This document shows positions 47,760 through 58,094 of a stretch of 64,000 bases of DNA, one piece after another. This DNA is from Polytrichum commune (lineage: Eukaryota > Streptophyta > Polytrichopsida > Polytrichales > Polytrichaceae): contig OX485805.1 of the NCBI GenBank assembly GCA_950295325.1, positions 11,408,501-11,472,500 of the forward strand. Reading direction: 5' to 3'. Positions within the stretch are counted from its first letter, which is position 1; each line of letters starts with the position of its first letter. The notes beneath the pieces were generated by a model that was given only the letters and a program-made list of their open reading frames with translations, was not told where the DNA came from and searched no databases. A program made the position numbers and the translations under genes.

Positions 47760-48653
47760 ACCCACCACAACTCGGGGAGAACCGGTTGAGTTTGTGAAAT
47801 AACTGGTTGAAGCTCGAGAGTTCAGGAGAATTACCGATCATTTTATAAGAATCTATAGAATATACCTCAAATGAATAAAGCCAAACCAGAAGATGTCAAC
47901 ATGTAACCCGCTGGATTTAGAATCACTAGAATCTTGACCGACTATTTCCAAAAACTTCCCGGGCACTATGCCCAACACTATGATCGGGAAGAACTGGTAG
48001 TTAGTTCCAGATGAACCGGTTGAGTTTGAAAAATAATTGGTTGAAGATCAAGATTTCAGGAGAATTACCGATCATTTTAGAAAAATCTATAGAATATACC
48101 CCCCAATTTCATAAAGGAAAACCGAAGGACGTCAACATGTAAACACTTGGACTTGCAAACACAAGGATCTCAACCGATTATGCCCAAAAATCTCCCCGAT
48201 CACTGGCCCAGCAACCTCCCTGGACGCGGCCACAGAATTGGTGAAGGTGTCACAGTCTCCGAGGCGATTGGGCCCACTCCGGCAACCTTTTCTCCACACG
48301 CCTCCCTCCCATGCTCCAGCACCACGGCCTCCGTTTTTGGCGCTGTTGACTACACTAGGCTTAGCCCAAAGTTCGGGTAAGAGAGTAATCGACGAGTCGC
48401 TTCTCCACCTGAAGTCATTTTTCTAGATCGAGAACTCACCTTCCCTTGCACCATCCTGCTAACTCCACTTCTGCAGTCAACCACAAATGAGCTTGTAAAC
48501 TGTAAAATGGCATATTAGCCAACAAATTCATTTCACTTTGGCCTCGGTGTCATCAGTGTTGCAATACTTGCACGTCAACGCGGTCACAGTGTGACGTGCT
48601 CCAGCGGCAACGTTGGCGACGCGCATCGGAGCGAGATGTGTTTCTTGCGGAAG

Positions 48654-48661
48654 TATATAAA
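48654..48661 (+). promoter_or_regulatory. TATA box of GLP4
   Basis: TATATAAA, 212 bases before the start codon, is a consensus TATA box. The homologous place before GLP2 reads TACATAAA. Confidence 0.75.
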
Positions 48662-48872
48662 ACACAGTCTGCCCGAGATGATCCTCAAGTCTACCCTCCT
48701 ACAATACAATCCCAGTCTTTCATTCAAGTGACCAGTCCTCGTGATCCAAGCTCGATTGCACAAGATATACAGTCGAAGAGTAGTACGACACACCTCACTG
48801 CAAGCGTCCAAATTGAGCTCTTATTTCGGCTTTCGTAAGGGTGTTGATTGATTCTTAACTACTCTTGTAATC

Positions 48873-49550
48873 ATGGCTCTGATGTCCCTCCGCAATCTCA
48901 GTTTGTGTGTCGCCGTTACAGCTGCACTCCTGTGTGTGGCTTGCTTACCCACGGTGACCATGGCGGCAGACGAGGATCCTCTGCAGGACTTTTGTGTCGC
49001 AGACTTGGCCAGCGCCACCACGGTGAATGGCAAGGTGTGCAAGCCTCTGGCCCAGGTGGTGGCCACCGACTTCAAATCTTCCCTACTCAACAAAGCAGGC
49101 AACACCAACAACGCCAATTCGGCGACGGTGACGGCTACCAACGTCGACAACTTCGCAGGCCTCAACACGTTGGGCATCTCCATGGTGCGCATCGACTTCG
49201 CCAAGGGAGGTATCAACGTCCCCCACACTCACCCCAGGGCCACCGAAATCTTGTTTCTGGCCGAGGGCACCTTGTACGTGGGATTCGTGAGCACCACCAA
49301 CAACACCCTGTTCGCCACCACCCTGAACAAGGGAGATGTGTTCGTGTTTCCCAAGGGCTTGGTCCACTTCCAGCTGAACATCGGCAACTACCCTGCCATG
49401 GCCATCGCAGCCTTGAGCAGCCAGAACCCAGGGGTCCAACAGATCGCTCCAGCTTTGTTCACGCCCGACATCAACGATCAGGTGTTGACAAAGGCCTTCA
49501 AAATCACCGAGCAAGAGGTGGACAGCATTCAGGCCAAGTTCCGAGTGTAA
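48873..49550 (+). CDS. Germin-like protein GLP4
   Basis: A 225-residue X-type germin-like protein, starting MALMSLRNLSLCVAVTAALL with cleavage probably after TMA. The mature protein has both cupin boxes, the three His and one Glu that bind metal, the two cysteines and one NNT sequon. The amino end and promoter match GLP2, but the stretch around NSATVTATNVDNF is GLP3-like down to synonymous codons, so the gene looks mosaic. It ends KITEQEVDSIQAKFRV. It has a consensus TATA box and no visible damage. The 3' neighbour is a dead XTH fragment in opposite orientation. Confidence 0.95.
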   Translation: MALMSLRNLSLCVAVTAALLCVACLPTVTMAADEDPLQDFCVADLASATTVNGKVCKPLAQVVATDFKSSLLNKAGNTNNANSATVTATNVDNFAGLNTLGISMVRIDFAKGGINVPHTHPRATEILFLAEGTLYVGFVSTTNNTLFATTLNKGDVFVFPKGLVHFQLNIGNYPAMAIAALSSQNPGVQQIAPALFTPDINDQVLTKAFKITEQEVDSIQAKFRV

Positions 49551-49997
49551 TTCCCACTTTAAGATTTTTCACTGAGCTCTTTCCTTTCTCAAGTCCAAGG
49601 AGTGTTGGAATGACTCGACCAGTATTAGCATCACAGGCTGGTGGTGCTAGTGCCCCTCTAGAAATCTCAACTTGCGTCTCAATTCACGAATCAACATCGA
49701 GACAAGCCCACTGTATATGAAATCCAGAGGAATGGTGTTTACGTTTGAGACCAGACTTGCTTGGCACTAAGTTATCCGACGAAACCTACGCTGTGAAGGA
49801 CAGCAAATTTGCTAGATGTTAGAAATAGCTGATTCACGTACGACATAGCAGTAACAATTTTTTAATGACGTGTTGTTTCGCTACTCATACTCACAACATG
49901 TTGAAGCTCATTGATCTGTACATTGACACGGCGCTCTGCCACTCAGATATCCTGAAGAATGATTGAAATTCCAGACTTGAAACACTCTATTCTAGGG

Positions 49998-50066
49998 CTC
50001 AAATTGTCAATCATTTTGTGCACTGCTCAAATTGTCAAGCACTTTGTGCACTGCTCAAATTGTCAC
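49998..50066. repeat. 28-bp tandem repeat in the GLP4 3' flank
   Basis: Two full units and a part of a third, each starting CTCAAATTGTCA and containing TTTTGTGCACTG or CTTTGTGCACTG. The homologous place in X1 (27153-27195) has only about one and a half units. Confidence 0.85.
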
Positions 50067-50525
50067 GATTCACTTAAACCCATCCGAGGTGCTCAAGCAG
50101 CACATCAACTGGACCTCACTACACTATCTCGAGTATACGTAGACACCATGAAGCCTTGGCCATTTCTTGAAAGGGAGTTTGTCGCGAGTTATGAGGTAAC
50201 CCTTTTAAGTACAGTACGAGGTAAGTATTCAACGCAGGATTATGTAAAAAGCAGTTGGGAACCACAAGAATTTAAAATTGTCAAATTTTATTGATCAGAC
50301 ATAATACACACAAGGGCCACCTTTCGCCCACCCAGTTCAATTTGTGACTGAGCACAACTAATAAGATTTAATCAGTACCAGGAGGTGATACTTTTGATTG
50401 ACTACCCTGTTGGGCGTCTATCATTCCGTCAATTAAAAGCAATGTGCCCAAAGAATTATATAGAGCCCTACTGGGTACCAATTGCATGGCTCAGCAGGAT
50501 ATTAGCTTAATCTTTTTTGGTGTCC

Positions 50526-50850
50526 CTGCTGGTATCCAACTGTGCACTCGTAAGGCATAGTTGTGCCTGGGTAGTGGACAGTATCCGTGCAATAATCATA
50601 CACCTTTGTAATGTTTTCCATTATCGCGATCCAGTCAGCTGGGAGGCTTTGGAAATTGGGTGCATTCCACCAGTTTGCTGCAAAAAAATAGTTCAGCTGT
50701 CAATCACCTGTGCCTTTCCCCAAAGGCTATATCTCCACTTCCGAATTCCAAATCACAACCCACATTGTCCAAATTACAGTTACATACCAACGAGTTTTGA
50801 GTCAGAGAATTCAATGGATTTTGAGATTACTTTTTGAGTGTATAGTCCCA
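50526..50850 (-). pseudogene. XTH 3' fragment (exon 5 and part of intron 4)
   Basis: Exon 5 of the XTH reappears at 50677-50529 on the minus strand after a preserved CAG acceptor (50680-50678). The codons still read [26 protein letters not shown] and ECTVGYQ. The stop codon TAG is CAG here (50528-50526), so the frame would run on to a later TAA. About 170 bases of intron 4 follow and end abruptly at 50850. Without exons 1-4, the catalytic [10 protein letters not shown] is missing and the piece is non-functional. Confidence 0.9.
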
Positions 50851-51661
50851 TCAGCACTAGTGCTAATTAGGAATCATCTACCAAGGACTCATCAAATATA
50901 TTTCCGTCAAATACGGAGGCTCACTCCACCTCCCCAAACTCAAATAACAAGTGTGCACAAGATCACCTATCGCCAAAATAATTTTCATGCCAGAAAGAGA
51001 ATACGAAATACACGTCACCATGACTAACCGTGCATTCCCCATAAAAAAAAACCCCCCTAGAAGAAGCATGAAAATCCAACCCGACATACGCCAACCTCGC
51101 GGACAATGCAAAAGCAAGATCCCAACGTTACCTAGACAAACTATACACATACTACCACCAATCCAAAATAATGAAACTAGAGTTGTACTAACCCCAAAGG
51201 AGTTCTGAACCACATACAAACACATACCCAAAATCATCAAAGATGCATTACAGTAAGCTCACTCACTATTCCCTCCCCTAACAACACCCACACCCCAAAG
51301 AAGCCACTCTCAACGAAAAAATCACCACCAGAAAGGATAAATGGGGGGCACAAGTCATTAAAAACAACACCAACGTGCTCCTCATCACACAATATCACAC
51401 AGAAACCCTAAAACACAAAACCACCCAAGTCTACGCCACATACCTCAACCAAACCCAAACCAAAGATAACAAATTCATACACCCCTCCCCCCCCCCCCCC
51501 CCTAGAATCACCAACCTCAAAATATCCACACGAGAATGCAACCCGGATAAACACATTCTCGTAAATAAACCAACCATATAGATACAAGCCTTAGAATTCC
51601 ATATATACGACCAAGGTGGAAACTACATGGCCATCATCACCACCGATAGACTACATTTATT

Positions 51662-52243
51662 ATGGAACATTTCTCTCACAATAACCTCCCACACCTAACC
51701 AACTTCCTACAACCCCCGCCACAAGACTTCGAAACTGAAATCCTATGGCTGATACAAATATACATAACTATACTCCCCAAGAAAAAACCAAAAAACATAC
51801 TGCCTACCAACAACCACCATACATTACACCTGGACATCACAAAACTACTATTAAGTTTCTTTAAAATAACATGCTCATACTACTCCTCCCCACTCACTTG
51901 CCCTATTCAACTCACGCAATATAGTTCACCCCACAACCGGGATATAATATTTGGCTCCTTAGGCCAAGCAAAATCCTTTAAGTGGAATGGAATGGGCCTA
52001 GCATACCCCACTAACCACAACATGGCCCTAGAAGTCATCCATTGGGCTAGAATGGCACCCAAAGAAGACATTCACACAATTACCATACTAATCGTCAACC
52101 ACAACGACTGGACACCCCAACAACTCCCAATCACCACAAATGTAGACATACACTTACTAGCAACCACCCCCCCCCCCATGCTATACATTACGACCCCACA
52201 CCAGAATGGCCCAAATACTATAAATGTGCAGAACCATCCCTAA
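51662..52243 (+). pseudogene. LINE segment of unknown domain between RT and RNase H
   Basis: A 193-codon frame with DIIFGSLGQAKSFKWNGMG, ALEVIHWARMAPKEDIHTI and TILIVNHNDW looks like a folded alpha/beta domain, not a spacer. After the C11 run the protein continues one frame over (HAIHYDPTPEWPKYYKCAEP) into the RNase H frame. I do not recognise the domain. A degenerate nucleotide-binding or methyltransferase-like fold is a guess only. Confidence 0.5.
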
Positions 52244-52257
52244 CATCCATAATATGC

Positions 52258-53052
52258 GTGCATAATCAAGCAAACCTCACAACAAACCTGCAAAGCCCAC
52301 ATGATCTACAACAAGTCATGAAACGCATAACCAACATACATATTAACACGAACCCCATTAAACCCACTCCCACAAACTACCGCGTTAAAACCTCCAAAGC
52401 ATGGAAAGACACCACCCCTACCACTCCCCTACCAGCCAAATATTACCACACTCACCCCCTTAAATACCACCCACAAAAATACATATATATGGATGGCTCC
52501 TTCATCCCACCCACCAAAAACGCCGAAGGACAAATAGAGGGAAACACAGCAAGATCAGGAGTCTATAGCCCCAATAACAACATCTGGATAACAAAACGAC
52601 TCCGAAGCTACCAAAATATCCTACGTGCTGAACTTAATGCAATGCTCATTGCCATCAAAACCACCCAAATAGACATGCACATATTCACGGACAACCTAAA
52701 TAGCATATATTTAATCAACAACCACATACAACACCTGACATCACAACACCACCACCCCGACAAACTACTAATAGCGGCCATTGTACACCAGATTTATTGG
52801 ACCCCACATACAATTCACATTCACAAAGTACGCGCACACACAAGCATAACTGGAAATGAAATAGTTGACATTCTCGCCAACGAAGGAACACTTATAGAAA
52901 AACCAACCAACCAACACCCCACGCGTACACACGGCACACACCACCCCTTACTGGCTAGCAAGTTGCCCAACATCCACACACGATGGAGGCATCTGCAATG
53001 TACACACATTCATAACAAAAAACACAAAATCCGTGAAACTGGAATAGCTTAA
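52258..53052 (+). pseudogene. LINE RNase H domain
   Basis: The 264-codon frame contains all four RNase H carboxylates: Asp in YMDGSF, Glu in RAELNAML, Asp in IFTDNLNS and Asp in NEIVDILANEG. It also has the His of VRAHTSITGNE. This part of the retrotransposon could still fold, but it is cut off from its RT by frameshifts. RNase H of this kind degrades the RNA strand during element copying. Confidence 0.85.
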
Positions 53053-53910
53053 ACTAAATTCCCCTACGTGGACAAATGGTTATCCAACACTCAAATAAAC
53101 CAAAATCTATCCATTCACTTTTGGAAAAACGAGAATGTGACAAACGCACAAATCACCCAAACTTTAAAATTTAGATACGCACAATACATGGGCAACCACA
53201 GGAAAAATATCTTTTAGCCCCTCACACACCAAAACCCCAATTGCACACTATGCCATCGCAATGACAGAGACACATGGCCCCACCTCCTATCAACATGCGA
53301 ACATCCATACTTAAAAGGCCTAAGAATCGCAAGGCACAATAAAGCCGTACATCTCATTACCCAGACTTTACAAGCCAACAAAAACACCCAGTTCTTCACA
53401 CTAACCAATGTAGGCCGCTTTAATAACACATCTCCGGATCAGACAATCCCGGAATAGCTCCTTAAATGCACATGCACACATACCACATGCCAATGCCAAG
53501 CCAAACTAAAACCAGATATTCTATGCATAATCGGAGCCCCACATCAAACACAACTCCCTATATCACCCTCCTCCAATCTCACAGTCCAACTCATTGAATT
53601 CACATATTGTCACGATAGATTCCCTGACCAAGCCCTCCCAAATAAACACAACAAATGCGACCGATTAATTAACACCATACAAAACCAAGGTTGGCAAACC
53701 AACCCCCTCATCACCATCACATCTGGAGTGAGAGGGGCTATACATTAACACTCCATACAAACTAGCCAATATGAAAATCCCAAAAACCAACATCCAAAAT
53801 TATAATCAAAACATGAACTACACGGGGAAAATAACAATCGAATCCCAAAAGCAAATGGTATAGAGTCTAGGATGCGCATCCCATATATAAGGGTCTTATT
53901 GAATGAATGG

Positions 53911-54427
53911 CACATCCCAAACTTATTTATAAATTTGAATGTTTACACAATTTTAAAATACTTCACTATTGATGTGTCATAACATAGCATCCAAACAACT
54001 TCTCAAATGTGATATTTTATCAAAATTATGTCAGACTTTGGTAAAGTATGGTTGGGTGTGAAGTTGGTCACAACATTGTCATGTGACCATGTGAATCCAA
54101 GTTCCATTTTTGGTGGACATTTCAAGTGTAAACTCACTAAGCTTTGGCATGTTCCACCCCAAATCATTGCACCAGTGCATGTGAAATATGAATTAGGAAG
54201 GATGTATACTTAAAAAAAAATTAACTTCCCCCCCCCCCTCCCGCTCCCAAAGAAAATAATCTCATTTCCTCGCACAAAACATGATATCAATTTATGTATT
54301 GGTTAATTGCTAGAGTTGGCCAAAACCAAATTTGTTGGTTTGCCATGTTATGTCATGCCCTTAACATTATCATGCCATGGTATCTGATTGATTGCGTCAA
54401 CAACCGTTGGTGCCAAATTAGATAACA

Positions 54428-54461
<34 letters not shown>

Positions 54462-56284
54462 GGTATACATTGAACATGTATGATAAGTGGTGATTGGCTA
54501 TAGGGGATCAATTCTTACGGCATCTACCCACTTGATACATTTTCAATCATAGATGGGTCATAAGTACACCTACACCAAAATCCATCACAATTTTAAAGGC
54601 ATTTTGACAATACTATGTTTATTTGTGTAATTACGTTAGATGTGTCCAAGATGACACCATGTTTGACATTCACTTGGACCAATTCTCAACCTTTGACATG
54701 CATTGAATCGAATCCCACATTTTGTTGTAGGGTTAGTGCCAAAAAATATGTCAAGTTGTGCCCATTTTTCTAGTAAGTTGTGGAAGTAGGTAACGATGGT
54801 GTGGGGCTTCGGGAGTTGACGATATCATCCTTGAAGATCAAGCAATGATCCACTTCACAAACTTTTTGGCACAAATTAGGTCTCCCCATGCACATTGTAT
54901 GATGAGCCTCGTGGCATGTAGCCCAACACTCCCTTTTAGCGTTCAAGTTGGTTTCATGAGGCACTCCCAATTGAAGAGCTATGACATTCAACTTGGGATA
55001 AGTTTGCATGCATGGTTCCTTAGTTTGGCAATAGTCACAAATAATGTTGAGGATTTAACTTCTTCTTTTATATTAGTAGGGTATGGATACTTGATGGTTA
55101 TCTTGTTTCTCATACCATTTGGGGAGATAACAAAACATACAAGTTGAAATTTGGACACAGGCTACACACTTCTTCATTCAAGTAGTCAAACCCATAATTA
55201 TTCTACTGATCCTACTACATACTTTTAGGGGGATCCTATGTTTATGACCTTATTTTTTTCTACTAACTACTAAAATGAAGGTATTATCCACCAACTTATT
55301 TTACATATAATCATGTAGAGACATATTTCCAATGCTATGGTAGATGTAACAAAATTATAAATTTTACCCTTAATGAATTAAATTGACCTTTTTTTTTATC
55401 TCACGTGGTTTTAACATAAAATCACCTCTATTCATCAACTAGCACAGACCCTATCTTAGACCCGCTACCCCTAGTAATTGTTTCCACTCTATTTTACATG
55501 TAGTGACTAGATAAAAGAGGCCATTATATGTGATGGTATTTTACACTAACATGTTTCACTATTTTAAAACCCCGCGTATTATATGTACATTTTTTGAAAA
55601 ATTGATCTACAATGAAAATATTAGACCCTATTTTTTATTGCACGTTGTTTCTACGATTTTTGCCAATGACCCTCCTGAGGGGTCACTCCCTCTTGTGTTA
55701 TGTAACCACATGCATACAAAGGGTATTTTTATGGGGGCTATTTACCTCCTCATTTGGACTTTAGGGAATCCTGTAAGTAGAAAAAAAGCAACTTCACCAA
55801 ATATTTAGCACCCTATAGATAATTATAAAAGAAAACCTAGACTATTTCAAATGATGCTAGATTATTTATAAGATTTTGATTTACCCGTTCCATATGAAGG
55901 CTAACTTAAGATTCCAATATGGCATGGTGTGTATCCACGTTGCTATATGTTTGTGAAAGAGGAGTGTACACATCATAATGCAATCGTTCAATTTTCATCC
56001 ATTTTGCATGTATTATATGTGAATATACTCATTATGTTTTTTTTTAAATCCTTTATTATTTTTTTCATACTAATTTCTTTCTACCTCAACCTAAAGTGGG
56101 GATTTTCCCCTTATGCTAAATTATATATAATCAAATGTTTCATAATTTAAGTAGGCTATGGTAGATCCAAAGTTTCTATAATTTTTCTTCCCAATGAATA
56201 AAAAGCACCCTATAGTTGTTTTTCACGTGGATTCTACTTTTTGACCGGTCACCGCCGCCCCAAGACCCAATCAACATTGGTGTA
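53911..56284. other. Intergenic, no gene recognised
   Basis: AT-rich, with (TA)n at about 54432-54458 and C11 at 54228-54238. The stretch 55037-55110 is the coding-like part of repeat Z (EDLTSSFILVGYGYLMVIL). The rest shows no feature. Confidence 0.5.
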
Positions 56285-57156
56285 ATCATCTTGATAGTCT
56301 TAATACTTAAAGTATGTGGTCATATTGTGTGCACTATACCAAGCACATTTTCTTTATGGTTGTTGGATCTACTCATACTTCATCTCATCAATTAGTCATT
56401 GACAATTCCAAATATTCTCATTTAGGGTGTCAAACCAAATATGGGATTTCAAAATCCCAAAGCGAAGATTTTTTTACTCTTTAAGTCATCACATTTTAGA
56501 CACTACCATCTGTTTTAACTATAGAACCTAGCACGGTCTCAATACAATGTTTACATTTCATAGACATAATAATATATCTTCATCATAACACTCAAGTCTA
56601 ATATGAGAAACACCTACTCCACGGTCAATGAGGCTTTAACTGCCTATACAATAGGCATATGAACTCCAAATTTAAAATTCAATTTCTACATGTACATATT
56701 TTCAATAATTGAACATCCCCATATATATGTATATATATAATCATCCCATAACCCAAAATTTGAAAACCCATGTTTTCATTAGTATTCCCTACATGAATAC
56801 TTTTACTCTGCCACCATTTTAGATCTTTTGGCATTTTATAAATTTTGTGAATATCTTATGGATGTGTGTTGAAATTAGCTACAAATTATGTGTGAGTCGC
56901 CAATCAAAATGAAATAAGATCAGTAAGTGGGAGGAAAAGCCCTCAACATCAACGATGGTCCAAAATTTTCCTTCCTTGATGAAATGAAGCCGCAAAAGAA
57001 GTTATTAGCAAAAAGGTCAAGCAAGGTGACCCACATAACTTACATGCCAAGCGATGTTGAGTAAATTTCTTTAGTTGGTAGGTGAAGACACGGTTAGAAA
57101 CTTAAGAAGGTCTTGACTTTGCCGAGCGGGCCCAGCAGGATGGCTAAAGCCTAATG

Positions 57157-57164
57157 CATAAATA
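57157..57164 (+). promoter_or_regulatory. TATA-like box of GLP5
   Basis: CATAAATA, 253 bases upstream of the GLP5 start, at the same spacing as in GLP1 and GLP3. Confidence 0.65.
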
Positions 57165-57416
57165 CAAGGCAGGAGATGGTACCATCACAAATCGACTTGC
57201 CTCTTGCACTCTCTGTACCTGTGAAGATCTGCATAGCAACATACAAAGAGATTTTAGTCTGCACTTCCATCGAGTTCTTTTATCGGTTTGGAATTCTATT
57301 CCATTACATTGAATTCAAGAAGCTTTAAATTTCTTCATCGACCTGCAGCAAGCTTCAAAACTTTTCTCAAGATCAGTGATTCGTTGATCAATTGAGCTTC
57401 CAAGTACAAGAATAGA

Positions 57417-58094
57417 ATGGGTGTTGTGTCCAGAGTTCACATGGCTGGAGTGTGGGTCACTCTGGCTGCAGTTTTGTTGGTTGCTCTTGTCCCCATGGCG
57501 ATCATGGCGGCAGATGAGGATCCTCTGCAGGACTTCTGCGTCGCAGATTTGGCCAGTGCCACCACGGTGAATGGCAAGGTGTGCAAGCCTCTGGCCCAGG
57601 TGGTGGCCACCGACTTCAAATCTTCCCTACTCAACAAAGCAGGCAACACCAACAACGCCAATTCGGCGACGGTGACGGCTACCAACGTCGACAACTTCGC
57701 AGGCCTCAACACGTTGGGCATCTCCATGGTGCGCATCGACTTCGCCAAGGGAGGCATCAACGTGCCCCACACTCACCCCAGGGCCACCGAAATCTTGTTT
57801 CTGGCCGAGGGAACCTTGTACGTGGGATTCGTGAGCACCACCAACAACACCCTGTTCGCCACCACCCTGAACAAGGGAGATGTGTTCGTGTTTCCCAAGG
57901 GCTTGGTCCACTTCCAGCTGAACATCGGCAACTACCCTGCCATGGCAATCGCAGCCTTGAGCAGCCAGAATCCAGGGGTTCAGCAGATCGCTCCAGCTCT
58001 GTTCACGCCCGACATCAACGATAAGGTGTTGACCAAGGCCTTCAAAATCACTGAGCAAGAGGTGAACAACATTCAGGCCAAGTTCCGAGCCTAA
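57417..58094 (+). CDS. Germin-like protein GLP5
   Basis: A 225-residue Y-type germin-like protein, closest overall to GLP3 (signal peptide MGVVSRVHMAGVWVTLAAVL). The metal-binding boxes PHTHPRATEILFLAEG and GDVFVFPKGLVHFQLN, both cysteines and the NNT sequon are intact. It differs from the others near the end, with NDKVLTKAF and EVNNIQAKFRA where they have NDQVLTKAF and EVDSIQAKFR. These are charge-changing replacements on the C-terminal helix that in germins helps hold the hexamer together. No introns. Expected in the apoplast. Confidence 0.95.
   Translation: MGVVSRVHMAGVWVTLAAVLLVALVPMAIMAADEDPLQDFCVADLASATTVNGKVCKPLAQVVATDFKSSLLNKAGNTNNANSATVTATNVDNFAGLNTLGISMVRIDFAKGGINVPHTHPRATEILFLAEGTLYVGFVSTTNNTLFATTLNKGDVFVFPKGLVHFQLNIGNYPAMAIAALSSQNPGVQQIAPALFTPDINDKVLTKAFKITEQEVNNIQAKFRA

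Larger units (their letters stand above)
47760..50850 (+). repeat. Segmental duplication block X, copy 2 (inverted, carries GLP4)
   Basis: Promoter, GLP gene, 3' flank and the 3' end of XTH match 29090-26360 in reverse. Similarity with XTH intron 4 stops after TAGTCCCA at 50850, where LINE sequence starts. At the left the AACCGGTT repeat is present twice (47765-47965 and 47975-48210) and replaces the shorter cluster of X1. Confidence 0.85.
50851..53910 (+). mobile_element. 5'-truncated non-LTR retrotransposon (LINE)
   Basis: The plus strand is rich in A and C and poor in G, unlike all its neighbours. In order it shows a reverse-transcriptase thumb-like segment (about 51090-51200, reading LADNAKA, RYLDKLYTYYHQSKIMKLE), a region of unknown type (51500-52250), an intact RNase H domain (52460-52900) and a C-terminal part with a CxxC...HxxxxxC finger (TLCHRND... 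HLLSTC, about 53240-53300). The endonuclease and most of the RT are missing at the 5' side. Stops and C-run frameshifts (C16 at 51487-51502, C11 at 52167-52177) break the frame. The 3' limit near 53900 is approximate; no poly(A) tail is obvious. Confidence 0.75.

Noticed and set aside
48848-49720. 290-codon frame overlapping GLP4
   Set aside because: It is the out-of-frame shadow of the GC-rich GLP4 gene. The same shadow occurs over GLP2, GLP3 and GLP5, and it has no domain.
50878-51240. Minus-strand hydrophobic frame
   Set aside because: It is the complement of the C-rich LINE strand; the apparent membrane segments come from composition.
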